Of a stretch of DNA of 42,938 bases, positions 32,846 to 39,474 are shown in pieces. Every line of letters starts with the position of its first letter. The first letter of the stretch is position 1. Source of the DNA: a virus; IMG/VR virus record IMGVR_UViG_3300022861_000082, positions 1 through 42,938 of that record. One strand, written 5' to 3'. Both the position numbers and the translations under genes were made by a program. The notes below the pieces were generated by a model. That model was not told the DNA's origin and searched no databases. It saw only the letters and a list, made by a program, of their open reading frames with translations.

Positions 32846-33480
32846 GCGGCCTCCTGTTTTGACAGAAGCTCACGCACGATCTGATCAACCTCGCGATTGA
32901 ACTGAATGGCCGCATCTTCGATTTCCGCGATGCGCTTACCGTCACGATCAAAGCGAACGATGAAGAGCTGAAGGCCCTCAGGCATCTCTGGGCAGAACGA
33001 AACAAAGTCGTTCCACTTGCGCTCACAGACTGCAAGCTCAGTCAGCAGTTGCGGCTGATACTCTTCCGGAGCCCCGCCTTCGAGCAGGTACTTGATGTGA
33101 GTTGCCGGAAGTGGGCACTTGAACTCAACCATGCCCTCTTCGCCCACAAGGCCGTCAGGAGAGCACCCGAGGCGCGTGACGTTGGGATGGATCACAAACC
33201 CCACCTGGTCAACCATCACGTCCGTCTTCATCTCATAAGCAGCGCGGGCGAATGGTTCCAACTCAATGCCGCGACGCATCGGACCAGAGATGAAGAGATC
33301 GTCCTGCGGTTCCCCGGTAAGAATCTCTGCGATGATCTGCGCTTTATAAGAGGTGCGAACCTTCGAATCGCCACCGTTCTTTAGCTTGGTCATTACATCC
33401 GGCATACGGGAGCCGGTGATCTTACCGGCCCTCGCTGCCTTCCACTCTGGTGTTCCCTGTACGCAGGTAATGATGTTCAT
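32842..33480 (-). CDS. YqaJ-family exonuclease (lambda-exonuclease type)
   Basis: From ATG 33480 after AGGAG, 212 residues. GTPEWKAARAGKITGSRMPD, MRRGIELEPFARAAYEM, GCSPDGLVGEEGMVEFKCPL, PEEYQPQLLTELAVC are the YqaJ order: Glu, Asp (SPDG) and the E-x-K (EFKCP) catalytic residues are present. It degrades one strand at DNA ends and hands the single strand to the ERF annealase encoded just upstream on the transcript. Confidence 0.9.
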   Translation of the reverse strand: MNIITCVQGTPEWKAARAGKITGSRMPDVMTKLKNGGDSKVRTSYKAQIIAEILTGEPQDDLFISGPMRRGIELEPFARAAYEMKTDVMVDQVGFVIHPNVTRLGCSPDGLVGEEGMVEFKCPLPATHIKYLLEGGAPEEYQPQLLTELAVCERKWNDFVSFCPEMPEGLQLFIVRFDRDGKRIAEIEDAAIQFNREVDQIVRELLSKQEAA

Positions 33481-33488
33481 GTCGGCTC

Positions 33489-34607
33489 CTAGACCTCTCC
33501 GTTGCTGTTGCTGTCCACTGCCTTGCCATCGCGGAAGCACTGCGATCCGATGGAGCGAACGTCTTCGATGTTGAGATACTTGCCCGATTCCTTGACCGTG
33601 AAGATGGCGCGCATGTTCTTCTGAATCGAAGCCAGTGCGGGCCAAAGCGACTTATGCCAGCAAGACAGAGTTGCGTTCTGCCCATCGGGAGCGTTCACTG
33701 TGACCGTCACAGAACCCTTCTTAGTCACAGCGCCCGTCCCGTCCTTCACGTCTTCCTTCACGCGCACATCAAGCACTTGGCAGTCCATGACGCCATCCTC
33801 ATAGAGGTAGTCGGACGAGACAGGCTGAGCTGGTGATGATGTTGCTGTGGATGTTGCGGAAGGTTCTGCCTGGGTCGATGCCGCGGTGGTCAGTTCCAAC
33901 TTCCGCTGGTCTTTGGCTTCGATGAACTTAGCCATGGAAGCCTTATCCTTCGCACCCACGGCCTGTGTGTAGGCATCCTTGAATGCCACCTGAAGGTCAT
34001 TCAGATTCGCGGCGTTCTTGATGCTTCCGAGCAATGTCGCAGAGTGGCCGGCTGAAATCGTTGCAGCCGCGCCGTCGTCATCCTGATCCTTGACGGCCAT
34101 GCCTGTGGCAGCCAGCAAGGTGTAACGCTCAAGATAAGTGACCGTGCTTCCGACTTGCTGAATGCTGTTCTTCAGGCCGGAATCATCAGCCCCGCCTTCC
34201 ATCTGAACGCATTCGGAGTGACCAGCCGCATGAGCCAAAATGCAGGTCACGCGAATCTTTCCCTGAATCTGTTCGACGTTCCAGCGGAAAGAAAGACCGT
34301 GCGGAGCCAGTGCTTCACCCACCGCGATTGCCACCTGATCCAAAGTCGCGTGCTTATATTCCGTCGTGCCTTTGGAAGTGGCGAACTTAACCTGTTTGTT
34401 CTTGAACAACTGTGGAGGATTGGACTTGAACGCGGCCATGGCGGCATCGAATGCCTTGCGAGCTTCGTTCTTTTCCCAACGCTCCTGAAGGTCCATCAGC
34501 TTGCTCAGCTTGTCCAGGTCGGCATTCTGCGAGACTGCCATCTGAAGCATCTGCATCGGCGTTGCCGCTACAGTGAGTGCCTGAGACTTTGTCGTTTCTT
34601 CGTTCAT
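33489..34607 (-). CDS. ERF-family single-strand annealing protein with a C-terminal OB-like domain
   Basis: A protein of 372 residues. Residues 45-170 are the ERF core (AFDAAMAAFKSNPPQLFKNK, TTEYKHATLDQVAIAVGEAL, HGLSFRWN, VTYLERYTLLAATGMAVKDQ, DDDG). A Ser/Thr/Ala linker (about 235-265) leads to a second domain (270-360; MDCQVLDVRVKEDVKD, KKGSVTVTVNA, CWHKSLWPALAS, RAIFTVKESGKYLNIEDV) that resembles an OB fold, which is unusual for ERF. It anneals single strands for recombination. Confidence 0.85.
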   Translation of the reverse strand: MNEETTKSQALTVAATPMQMLQMAVSQNADLDKLSKLMDLQERWEKNEARKAFDAAMAAFKSNPPQLFKNKQVKFATSKGTTEYKHATLDQVAIAVGEALAPHGLSFRWNVEQIQGKIRVTCILAHAAGHSECVQMEGGADDSGLKNSIQQVGSTVTYLERYTLLAATGMAVKDQDDDGAAATISAGHSATLLGSIKNAANLNDLQVAFKDAYTQAVGAKDKASMAKFIEAKDQRKLELTTAASTQAEPSATSTATSSPAQPVSSDYLYEDGVMDCQVLDVRVKEDVKDGTGAVTKKGSVTVTVNAPDGQNATLSCWHKSLWPALASIQKNMRAIFTVKESGKYLNIEDVRSIGSQCFRDGKAVDSNSNGEV

Positions 34608-34616
34608 AAACTCCCC

Positions 34617-35768
34617 TTAGTAGGTGATCTTGATGTTGGGAATCTGGTTCTTAGCGATCAGCTCAATCACGGTTTTAGCCAGCGTCTCGTTGATGCCCGC
34701 CTCGACAAATGCGGAGAGCGCTTCGCGATTGATCTTTGCGCAGTGACGCTTGTTCGCTTCACGCTTGGCCTCAGCATCCGCAGCTGCCTGTTTCTCGCGT
34801 TCAACGCGCTCACGCTCACGCTGGATTGCTGCTTCCTGATCCTGTTGCGCCTTCAACTCAGCGGCCTTGCGATCGCTCTCCGCTTTCTCCGCTGCGGCCT
34901 TTGCATCCGCTTCCGCCTTGGCCGCGCGTTCCTCAGCTTCACGCTTCTCACGTTCGGCCTTCTCTGTGGCCTGACGGGCTTCGTTCTCCATGCGCACACG
35001 TTCGGCTTCGGCCTTGGCATCGGCGTCCCGCTTTTCTTTGGCAGCTTTCTCTTCTGCCTGCTTGAGCAGCATCTGTGCGTAGGCTTCAGCACGATCCTTT
35101 TCTTCGCGCGCCTTGCGATCCTGCTCATCTTTGGCTGCCCGCTCCGCAGCTTCCTTACGGAGTTTGTCTAGTTCAGCGCGCTCCGCTTCACGCTGCTGAG
35201 CAACGGCAAGCTGATTACGGAGAGAATGCAGAGCATCTGACTTAGCCAGTTCGGCGCGGCGCGTGAACTCTGCGCATGCTTCGGTATCGAACGCTTCCAC
35301 GGTTTCAATCCGCGCGGCGATGGCGTCCACCGATGGATTCATACCAAGGTCAGCAGCATCCTGAAGGGCGTTAACCGTCGTCTCTAACTTGGCGACGCGA
35401 TCTTTCTCCGCATTCTCCCAATCGGTAAGCGGCTGGCGAACCTCGGTCTGCAATGTCTCCAGTTCAGACCAAATGCGCGAACCCTCTGCATCGATCTTCT
35501 TGAGGCGTTCCTTTTCGTCTTTGACCAGCAGCTTGCGCTGTTCGTCGATGAACGTCTTGCTGCGAGCGACCTTATAGGCGAGAGAGGCAATCTCTTTACG
35601 CCCGGTCGGTGTCTCCACCGTGAGTTCGGAGGCGCGGGCCGTCACTTCTGCCCTGATCCGAATGAGCAGCGGATCGATTGCGCCTGCCCCGAAGATGAGT
35701 GCTGGAGTCATCGTTTCGATAACTGCCAGCGCCGATGGTTCATTGGGAATCACTTGCTGTGTCGTCAT
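34617..35768 (-). CDS. Long coiled-coil phage protein of the recombination operon
   Basis: A protein of 383 residues. The N-terminus (ALIFGAGAIDPLLIRIRAEV, KVARSKTFIDEQRKLLVKD) leads into a charged coiled-coil from about 90 to 330 with Ala/Glu/Lys/Arg repeats, ending in a small globular part (AFVEAGINETLAKTVIELIA, KNQIPNIKITY). The last segment and the N-terminal part recur in phage proteins next to ERF/RecT genes. Role unknown; perhaps organising recombination complexes. Not a Sec or membrane protein. Confidence 0.72.
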   Translation of the reverse strand: MTTQQVIPNEPSALAVIETMTPALIFGAGAIDPLLIRIRAEVTARASELTVETPTGRKEIASLAYKVARSKTFIDEQRKLLVKDEKERLKKIDAEGSRIWSELETLQTEVRQPLTDWENAEKDRVAKLETTVNALQDAADLGMNPSVDAIAARIETVEAFDTEACAEFTRRAELAKSDALHSLRNQLAVAQQREAERAELDKLRKEAAERAAKDEQDRKAREEKDRAEAYAQMLLKQAEEKAAKEKRDADAKAEAERVRMENEARQATEKAEREKREAEERAAKAEADAKAAAEKAESDRKAAELKAQQDQEAAIQRERERVEREKQAAADAEAKREANKRHCAKINREALSAFVEAGINETLAKTVIELIAKNQIPNIKITY

Positions 35769-35787
35769 GTCTTATCTCTTCTCTCCG

Positions 35788-35904
35788 TTAGCGGACTAGC
35801 CGCCAAATCAAAAGGCCGATTACTGCGTAAAATCCGAGTCCGAGACCACACGCAATACCGAGTCCTCGGAATGGGTTACCTGGAACGAAATTCGGTGCGC
35901 ACAT
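35788..35904 (-). CDS. Putative 38-residue membrane microprotein
   Basis: ATG at 35904 overlaps the previous stop (TAATG); the frame ends in TAA at 35788. The peptide starts MCAPNFVPGNPFRGLGIACG and ends FYAVIGLLIWRLVR: one Gly/Leu-rich membrane helix with a basic end, the length of a small inner-membrane protein. The overlap and position in the operon support translation; function unknown. Confidence 0.5.
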   Translation of the reverse strand: MCAPNFVPGNPFRGLGIACGLGLGFYAVIGLLIWRLVR

Positions 35905-36275
35905 TAGCGGTCATCCCGCGAATCGAATGGGTTGCAGTGGCAAGGGATGGAGCCACAGTCCGTGCAGAATTCGGGAGCGTCATTGCCACAACGAGTGCAG
36001 ACCACGCCCGTTCTCGGGTTGTCGTCGTAGCCGCAGATTTTGCAATCCGCTGAACCGACCGTCACCCAATCGCCACCATCGCGCTGAACTGGGACGGCGT
36101 ACTTGTAGCCGCATTTCGCGTCTTGGAATTCACCCTCACAGGTGATCAGGGCTTGGAATTCTTCGGAGTTGCAGTGCTTACCCTTGACGGACTCACCGCA
36201 CCGGATCTCTTCGCCACCAAAGATGTGGTCGATCTGTGCTTGTGTGCAGCCCGCTGGTAGATTCAGTTCACTCAC
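35904..36275 (-). CDS. Zinc-finger protein of unknown function
   Basis: GTG 36275 is preceded by GAAAGGA; 123 residues. Contains IRCGESVKGKHC, ITCEGEFQDAKCGY, CKICGYDD, VVCTRCGNDAPEFCTDCGSI, PCHC: a high number of Cys pairs for several zinc knuckles. Conserved-looking HIFGGEEIRCG and WVTVGSADCK. I do not recognise the family. Its upstream leader is almost repeated at 29571-29590. Confidence 0.65.
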   Translation of the reverse strand: MSELNLPAGCTQAQIDHIFGGEEIRCGESVKGKHCNSEEFQALITCEGEFQDAKCGYKYAVPVQRDGGDWVTVGSADCKICGYDDNPRTGVVCTRCGNDAPEFCTDCGSIPCHCNPFDSRDDR

Positions 36276-36296
36276 TGTGTCGCGTCCTTTCTCGTC

Positions 36297-36635
36297 TTAT
36301 GCGTGTCTGAACTTGCTGAACACGTTGATCCATTCGCCTTCGCGCTTGCCGGGACGGAACGTTCGCCCGTCATCCCACATGTCACGCAGACGGCCTGAAA
36401 ACAAATTCTTTGCAACCGGCTGTTCTTTAGTTCCGAGTGCGATTGAGATTTCGCTGGACGTCATACCCATCGGACCAGCAGCCTGCAGAAGGTCCAGAAT
36501 TCGCGCCTCCCAGTAAGGCTTCCACTGGTGAACTCTGGCGTTGGCCGCTTCGCTGTTCGCATCCCCGCCGTGCTTGCGACGCGATGGGTCCGGCAGTGGC
36601 TTCGGGTCGAAATCAAAAGAGGGATACGTGGACAT
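36297..36635 (-). CDS. Winged-helix-like protein of unknown function
   Basis: A protein of 112 residues. KPYWEARILDLLQAAGPMGM, TSSEISIALGTKEQPVAKNL, FSGRLRDMWDDGRTFRPGKR reads as a winged helix (ILxLL...G.TS.EI...L) with a basic wing. It may bind DNA as a small regulator. Two bases separate it from the preceding membrane-protein gene. Family not recognised. Confidence 0.65.
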   Translation of the reverse strand: MSTYPSFDFDPKPLPDPSRRKHGGDANSEAANARVHQWKPYWEARILDLLQAAGPMGMTSSEISIALGTKEQPVAKNLFSGRLRDMWDDGRTFRPGKREGEWINVFSKFRHA

Positions 36636-36637
36636 GA

Positions 36638-36862
36638 TTAGCGGCTCGCTTTCCTCGGAAACTGAATGGGGAGTTGAAGAACCTTGGGGGCCTTGAATGC
36701 GAGCTCATAACCGCCATCGAACAGCACCATGAAGAACGCGCAGACTATGGCGGGAAAGAGGAATGCCAAACGGAAAACTCCGGATACAAAAGCGGAGCCT
36801 CCATCGAACGTCTGTTGCAGGACTCCCAGAAACTTGTCTCTCACTTGGGCTGGGTTGGTCAC
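36638..36862 (-). CDS. Small membrane protein
   Basis: GTG 36862 overlaps the previous stop (GTGA); 74 residues. A hydrophobic stretch at about 25-50 (AFVSGVFRLAFLFPAIVCAF) predicts one membrane helix, with basic ends. Second gene of the left operon. Unknown; small membrane proteins here sometimes affect host entry or lysis, but there is no evidence for that. Confidence 0.55.
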   Translation of the reverse strand: MTNPAQVRDKFLGVLQQTFDGGSAFVSGVFRLAFLFPAIVCAFFMVLFDGGYELAFKAPKVLQLPIQFPRKASR

Positions 36863-37026
36863 TGGATCACCTGTGGCCCAGCGGTTACGGAAGACTCCAG
36901 CGGAAGGAACATTGCCGCGTCGCCGCGAAGCGATCCGCCCGGAAGTTTGAGGGAAAAGGGCGTTTTGCCCAGAATGGAGCTACGGACCACATCCTGATTC
37001 GGTACTGGTTTCGGGAAGCTTTCCAT
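36859..37026 (-). CDS. First gene of the left early operon, unknown
   Basis: ATG 37026 after AAGGGG, 55 residues: MESFPKPVPNQDVVRSSILG, KTPFSLKLPGGSLRGDAAMF. No motif recognised. It is about 35-40 bases downstream of the predicted left promoter start and is the first translated unit, so it is probably made at once on induction. Confidence 0.6.
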   Translation of the reverse strand: MESFPKPVPNQDVVRSSILGKTPFSLKLPGGSLRGDAAMFLPLESSVTAGPQVIQ

Positions 37027-37068
37027 GTGAAACCCCTTGCAGAGTGTTAAGGTTTGATCCAGAGACAA

Positions 37069-37096
37069 AGTATCGCTTTTTCTTTACCTCTGTCAA
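37069..37096 (-). promoter_or_regulatory. Left early promoter (PL-like)
   Basis: On the minus strand TTGACA (37096-37091), 16 bases, then GATACT (37074-37069). It drives the left operon from 37026 downward. Two GTAAAG operator copies flank the -35 (37082-37087 and 37104-37109), spaced 22 bp apart, so repressor bound there would block polymerase. Confidence 0.75.
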
Positions 37097-37152
37097 GCGT
37101 TTTCTTTACTTCGTGTACAGGAAAATATATCCCTTAGGAGTTCTGGGTAAAG
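37082..37152. promoter_or_regulatory. Left operator cluster (three GTAAAG-type sites)
   Basis: GTAAAGAAAA-like decamers occur at 37082-37087 and 37104-37109 (minus orientation) and 37147-37152 (plus orientation). A GTACAGG motif at 37115-37121 is shared with the right operator region. The same GTAAAG core reappears at 38559 and 38590, so these are probable repressor/Cro sites. Confidence 0.6.
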
Positions 37153-37175
37153 AAAAACCGCCCGGGGAGGGCGGT
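37151..37175 (-). terminator. Rho-independent terminator of the repressor operon
   Basis: A 7-bp stem ACCGCCC/GGGCGGT (37157-37163 with 37169-37175), loop of 5, followed by TTTTTCTTT on the minus strand. It lies 31 bases after the membrane-protein stop, so repressor and membrane gene form one transcript that stops before the left operon. Confidence 0.88.
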
Positions 37176-37206
37176 GGGGGAAAGCTCTAGCCTAAGCTCT
37201 GTAGGG

Positions 37207-37887
37207 CTATCTCAGAATGTAGAGCACTATTCCTATAAATACCGCAATGATGGCCAATGCCACCCCGCACTCGATCAGACGAAATTTCAGAGGAGAGATT
37301 CCAAGCTTCTTGGCCTCGTATGCAGTCTTTTCTTTCGAACCAGCGGGTGCGTGGCAACCGCACGAACACTCCTGGGAACCGCAGGCATAGTGTCTGCCTT
37401 CGAGACATGCTGTGCGCAAGTCGGCGGATGGAACATATTCCGTTTTGCGAGGTGTGAACTTACCAGACGACTGGGGCCGGGAGGAATTTTGGCTTACGGA
37501 CACCGGCTGCGACATCGCTAGCGCTTGAAGGTTGGTGAATGTCTTCGCATCACATTTCCCCAAGAACCGCCGTCCATCGGAAAGCAGACAAGTGAAGACT
37601 ATCTCCGTCTTCCTCCCACCAGAGAGCACGCCAGCAGCAGCCCCTACGACGCCAAAGGCTACGCCTCCGACCAGACCCCATCCGATGGAGCCGGACATCT
37701 TTTTCAGGTTCTGCTCAGTCGCAATCTCTAGTGACGCTATCTCTCCACCTCCCACATGCTCCGTCCTGAATGACGCCCCGTTTATCGGCATCTGGAGCCC
37801 CTGATTCTTCCCGTACAGTGGTCCCCAAAATAACTGCCCAACGCGGTCCTGCCCAAAATCTCCTGCAATAACCTTGAAGGTGGACAC
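37207..37887 (-). CDS. Repressor-linked membrane protein (lysogenic cargo candidate)
   Basis: GTG 37887 lies 12 bases after the repressor stop; 226 residues. The N-terminal domain (FKVIAGDFGQDRVGQLFWGP) precedes a glycine-zipper hydrophobic stretch at 66-90 (GSIGWGLVGGVAFGVVGAAA), then TEIVFTCLLSDGRRFLGKCD, a Ser-rich linker, a Cys-rich segment (CLEGRHYACGSQECSCGCHA, 161-180) and a C-terminal membrane anchor at 204-225 (CGVALAIIAVFIGIVLYIL). It shares the repressor transcript, so it should be expressed in the lysogen, like lambda rex. Superinfection exclusion or defence is a reasonable guess, not shown. Confidence 0.72.
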   Translation of the reverse strand: MSTFKVIAGDFGQDRVGQLFWGPLYGKNQGLQMPINGASFRTEHVGGGEIASLEIATEQNLKKMSGSIGWGLVGGVAFGVVGAAAGVLSGGRKTEIVFTCLLSDGRRFLGKCDAKTFTNLQALAMSQPVSVSQNSSRPQSSGKFTPRKTEYVPSADLRTACLEGRHYACGSQECSCGCHAPAGSKEKTAYEAKKLGISPLKFRLIECGVALAIIAVFIGIVLYILR

Positions 37888-37899
37888 TTCTAGTCGGTC

Positions 37900-38547
37900 T
37901 CACTTTCTCCTGAATTTGCGGTGCTCCATCATTGTACCGACGATCCGAATGTGGGTCACATCTGACCGCATCGTGGGATAGTCGGGATTCAAAGGCACAA
38001 GCTCAAACACGTTCTGGCTGGCTTCATTCAGGCCACGCTCCCGGTATCTCTTGAACGTTGCTTCTCCGCTTCCATTCACCGCTACCACAAAGTCGCCAGG
38101 GCGAGGAGGTGCAACTTCCGGGTCTTCTGCAATGATCATGTCGCCTTCTCGAAATTCCGGAAGCATGGAATCGCCGCGAATAAACATCGCAAATGCGGAC
38201 GGGGATAGGTCTAGGCTCGATAGCACATATTCTCTGATGTCAGATTCCGAGAGCCCAGAGTCAACCCCCGTCCATGCCCCCGCCTGAACGTGATCCAGGA
38301 CTGGCACTTTTCGCGTACCGATGGAAGCGGGACTCACATTCTCGGCTCCGAAGTGGAGTTCCGCCCCGGTCAACTTGCTCATCTTGGAGAGTTGCTCGAA
38401 CGACGGTTCATGCCTGCCGTTTTCCCATGCGGAGATATTCGCTTTCGTCACTCCTAACAGTTCCCCGAGGCGTTCCTGCGTAAACCCGCCTGTTTCTCTT
38501 GCTGCACGGACCCAGCTTGCCACGTTCATGACGGCGCTTAGTTTCAT
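37900..38547 (-). CDS. CI/LexA-type repressor with autocleavage (S24) domain
   Basis: ATG 38547 after GAGGGA gives 215 residues. Residues 8-66 are an HTH_3 domain (FTQERLGELLGVTKANISAW, ENGRHEP). Cleavage site VQAG (Ala89-Gly90), Ser127 in RGDSM, and Lys166 in GEATFKRY form the S24 self-cleavage centre, so RecA-stimulated induction is expected. It represses both early operons. Adjacent and divergent to the Cro-like gene. Confidence 0.93.
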   Translation of the reverse strand: MKLSAVMNVASWVRAARETGGFTQERLGELLGVTKANISAWENGRHEPSFEQLSKMSKLTGAELHFGAENVSPASIGTRKVPVLDHVQAGAWTGVDSGLSESDIREYVLSSLDLSPSAFAMFIRGDSMLPEFREGDMIIAEDPEVAPPRPGDFVVAVNGSGEATFKRYRERGLNEASQNVFELVPLNPDYPTMRSDVTHIRIVGTMMEHRKFRRK

Positions 38548-38558
38548 AAAGTCCCTCA

Positions 38559-38633
38559 GTAAAGAAAAGTATTTACCCAACGGCGAAAAGTAAAGATAGA
38601 TTTTCCTTGACATAGTACAGGTATTTCTATACT
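38559..38633 (+). promoter_or_regulatory. Right early promoter and operators
   Basis: TTGACA (38607-38612), 15 bases, then TATACT (38628-38633). Transcription would start at about 38640, two bases before the Cro-like ATG. GTAAAG sites lie at 38559-38564 and 38590-38595, and an inverted TTTAC at 38572-38576 pairs with the first. GTACAGG at 38615-38621 lies between -35 and -10 and recurs in the left operator region. A weaker divergent repressor promoter probably overlaps these sites; I could not define it. Confidence 0.7.
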
Positions 38634-38641
38634 TTCGTCTC

Positions 38642-38977
38642 ATGAATGCACTAGAGAAAGCTGCTGGAATCATAGGATCACAGGCCAAGCTTGCCGGATT
38701 TCTGGGTGTGAGTAAGGCTGCCGTGAATCAATGGAAACTCCCCGGGCGAAAAGTCCCACTCAAGCACTGCTTACCAATTGAGCAGATCACAAAAGGAAAA
38801 GTCACCTGTGAGGAACTTCGCCCAGATATTAACTGGACGACCATGAGAGCAAGCGTGCCCCCAGCCGCCGACTCTAGACTTCCCCATACCACCCACACAC
38901 GGGCCACCAATGGAAACGCTATCGGAACCCCGCTAAGGAGGCGCGCCACAGACAAGCAGGACAAGGAGACGGTGTGA
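38642..38977 (+). CDS. Cro/YdaS-like DNA-binding protein
   Basis: A protein of 111 residues. MNALEKAAGIIGSQAKLAGF, LGVSKAAVNQWKLPGRKVPL, KHCLPIEQITKGKVTCEELR match the Cro/YdaS pattern, a HTH that recognises operators. It lacks any Shine-Dalgarno and lies practically at the promoter start, so its message is leaderless. The C-terminal 45 residues (RASVPPAADSRLPHTTHTRA) are unstructured and basic. It should compete with the repressor for operators. Confidence 0.85.
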   Translation: MNALEKAAGIIGSQAKLAGFLGVSKAAVNQWKLPGRKVPLKHCLPIEQITKGKVTCEELRPDINWTTMRASVPPAADSRLPHTTHTRATNGNAIGTPLRRRATDKQDKETV

Positions 38978-39474
38978 ATCCGAAGGACGTTATCGAAGCA
39001 ATTGCCAACGCCGACTCGCAGGCCCTGTCGATCTATTCGTCCTTTGACCCGGCAAAAGCCACAGGCCCCGCGCTGGACAAGCTTAAGGGCGTGAGCACGG
39101 ACGCTCACCCAATCTACTGCCGCCTAGGTTTCAATGTGGACGAAGTGAAGGCGCAGCTTGACGAACTAGCTGAGCTGGTTTGGTCACGGTTTCCGGAAGA
39201 GGTCCCGGATGACCTGTTCAACGATATTTTGAGACTCGCGTCTGACATCGTCCTCACGAGTTTCACTACCGCAACCGGGGCAGATGGCACGGAGTACGCC
39301 TGCCAGAGCATCAAGCTCGGAAGTAGCTTTGATGATTTTCTGGCCGCATTTCGGGCAGACAAAGTAATCGGGCATGATGGGCAACTTTCAGTGACACAGG
39401 ATTCCAGATTAGAGTCTAGTGCCCAAAATTCAGAGCTGCAACAAGTTCCAACCAGTGAGGGGCAGGAGTCATGA
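38974..39474 (+). CDS. Hypothetical protein after the Cro-like gene
   Basis: GTG 38974 overlaps the Cro-like stop (GTGA); its own stop overlaps the next ATG (ATGA). 166 residues: MNPKDVIEAIANADSQALSI, AKATGPALDKLKGVSTDAHP, GFNVDEVKAQLDELAELVW. Helical at first, low complexity at the end. An opposite-strand frame with a zinc ribbon lies inside (39184-39384). The operon overlaps support translation of this one. Function unknown. Confidence 0.65.
   Translation: MNPKDVIEAIANADSQALSIYSSFDPAKATGPALDKLKGVSTDAHPIYCRLGFNVDEVKAQLDELAELVWSRFPEEVPDDLFNDILRLASDIVLTSFTTATGADGTEYACQSIKLGSSFDDFLAAFRADKVIGHDGQLSVTQDSRLESSAQNSELQQVPTSEGQES
39184..39384 (-). CDS. Antisense zinc-ribbon frame (possible nested gene)
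   Basis: A 66-residue frame on the minus strand: MPIMPDYFVCPKCGQKIIKA, LDALAGVLRAICPGCGSETR, then RESQNIVEQVIRDLFRKP. CPKCG and CPGCG spaced as in known phage zinc ribbons make chance unlikely, yet it lies wholly inside the plus-strand gene 38974-39474. No promoter seen for it. It may be a relic or an antisense gene. Confidence 0.35.
   Translation of the reverse strand: MPIMPDYFVCPKCGQKIIKATSELDALAGVLRAICPGCGSETREDDVRRESQNIVEQVIRDLFRKP

Noticed and set aside
34155-35171. Plus-strand open frame opposite the ERF and coiled-coil genes
   Set aside because: Phe/Leu-rich reading produced by the reverse of Lys/Glu-rich coiled-coil codons.
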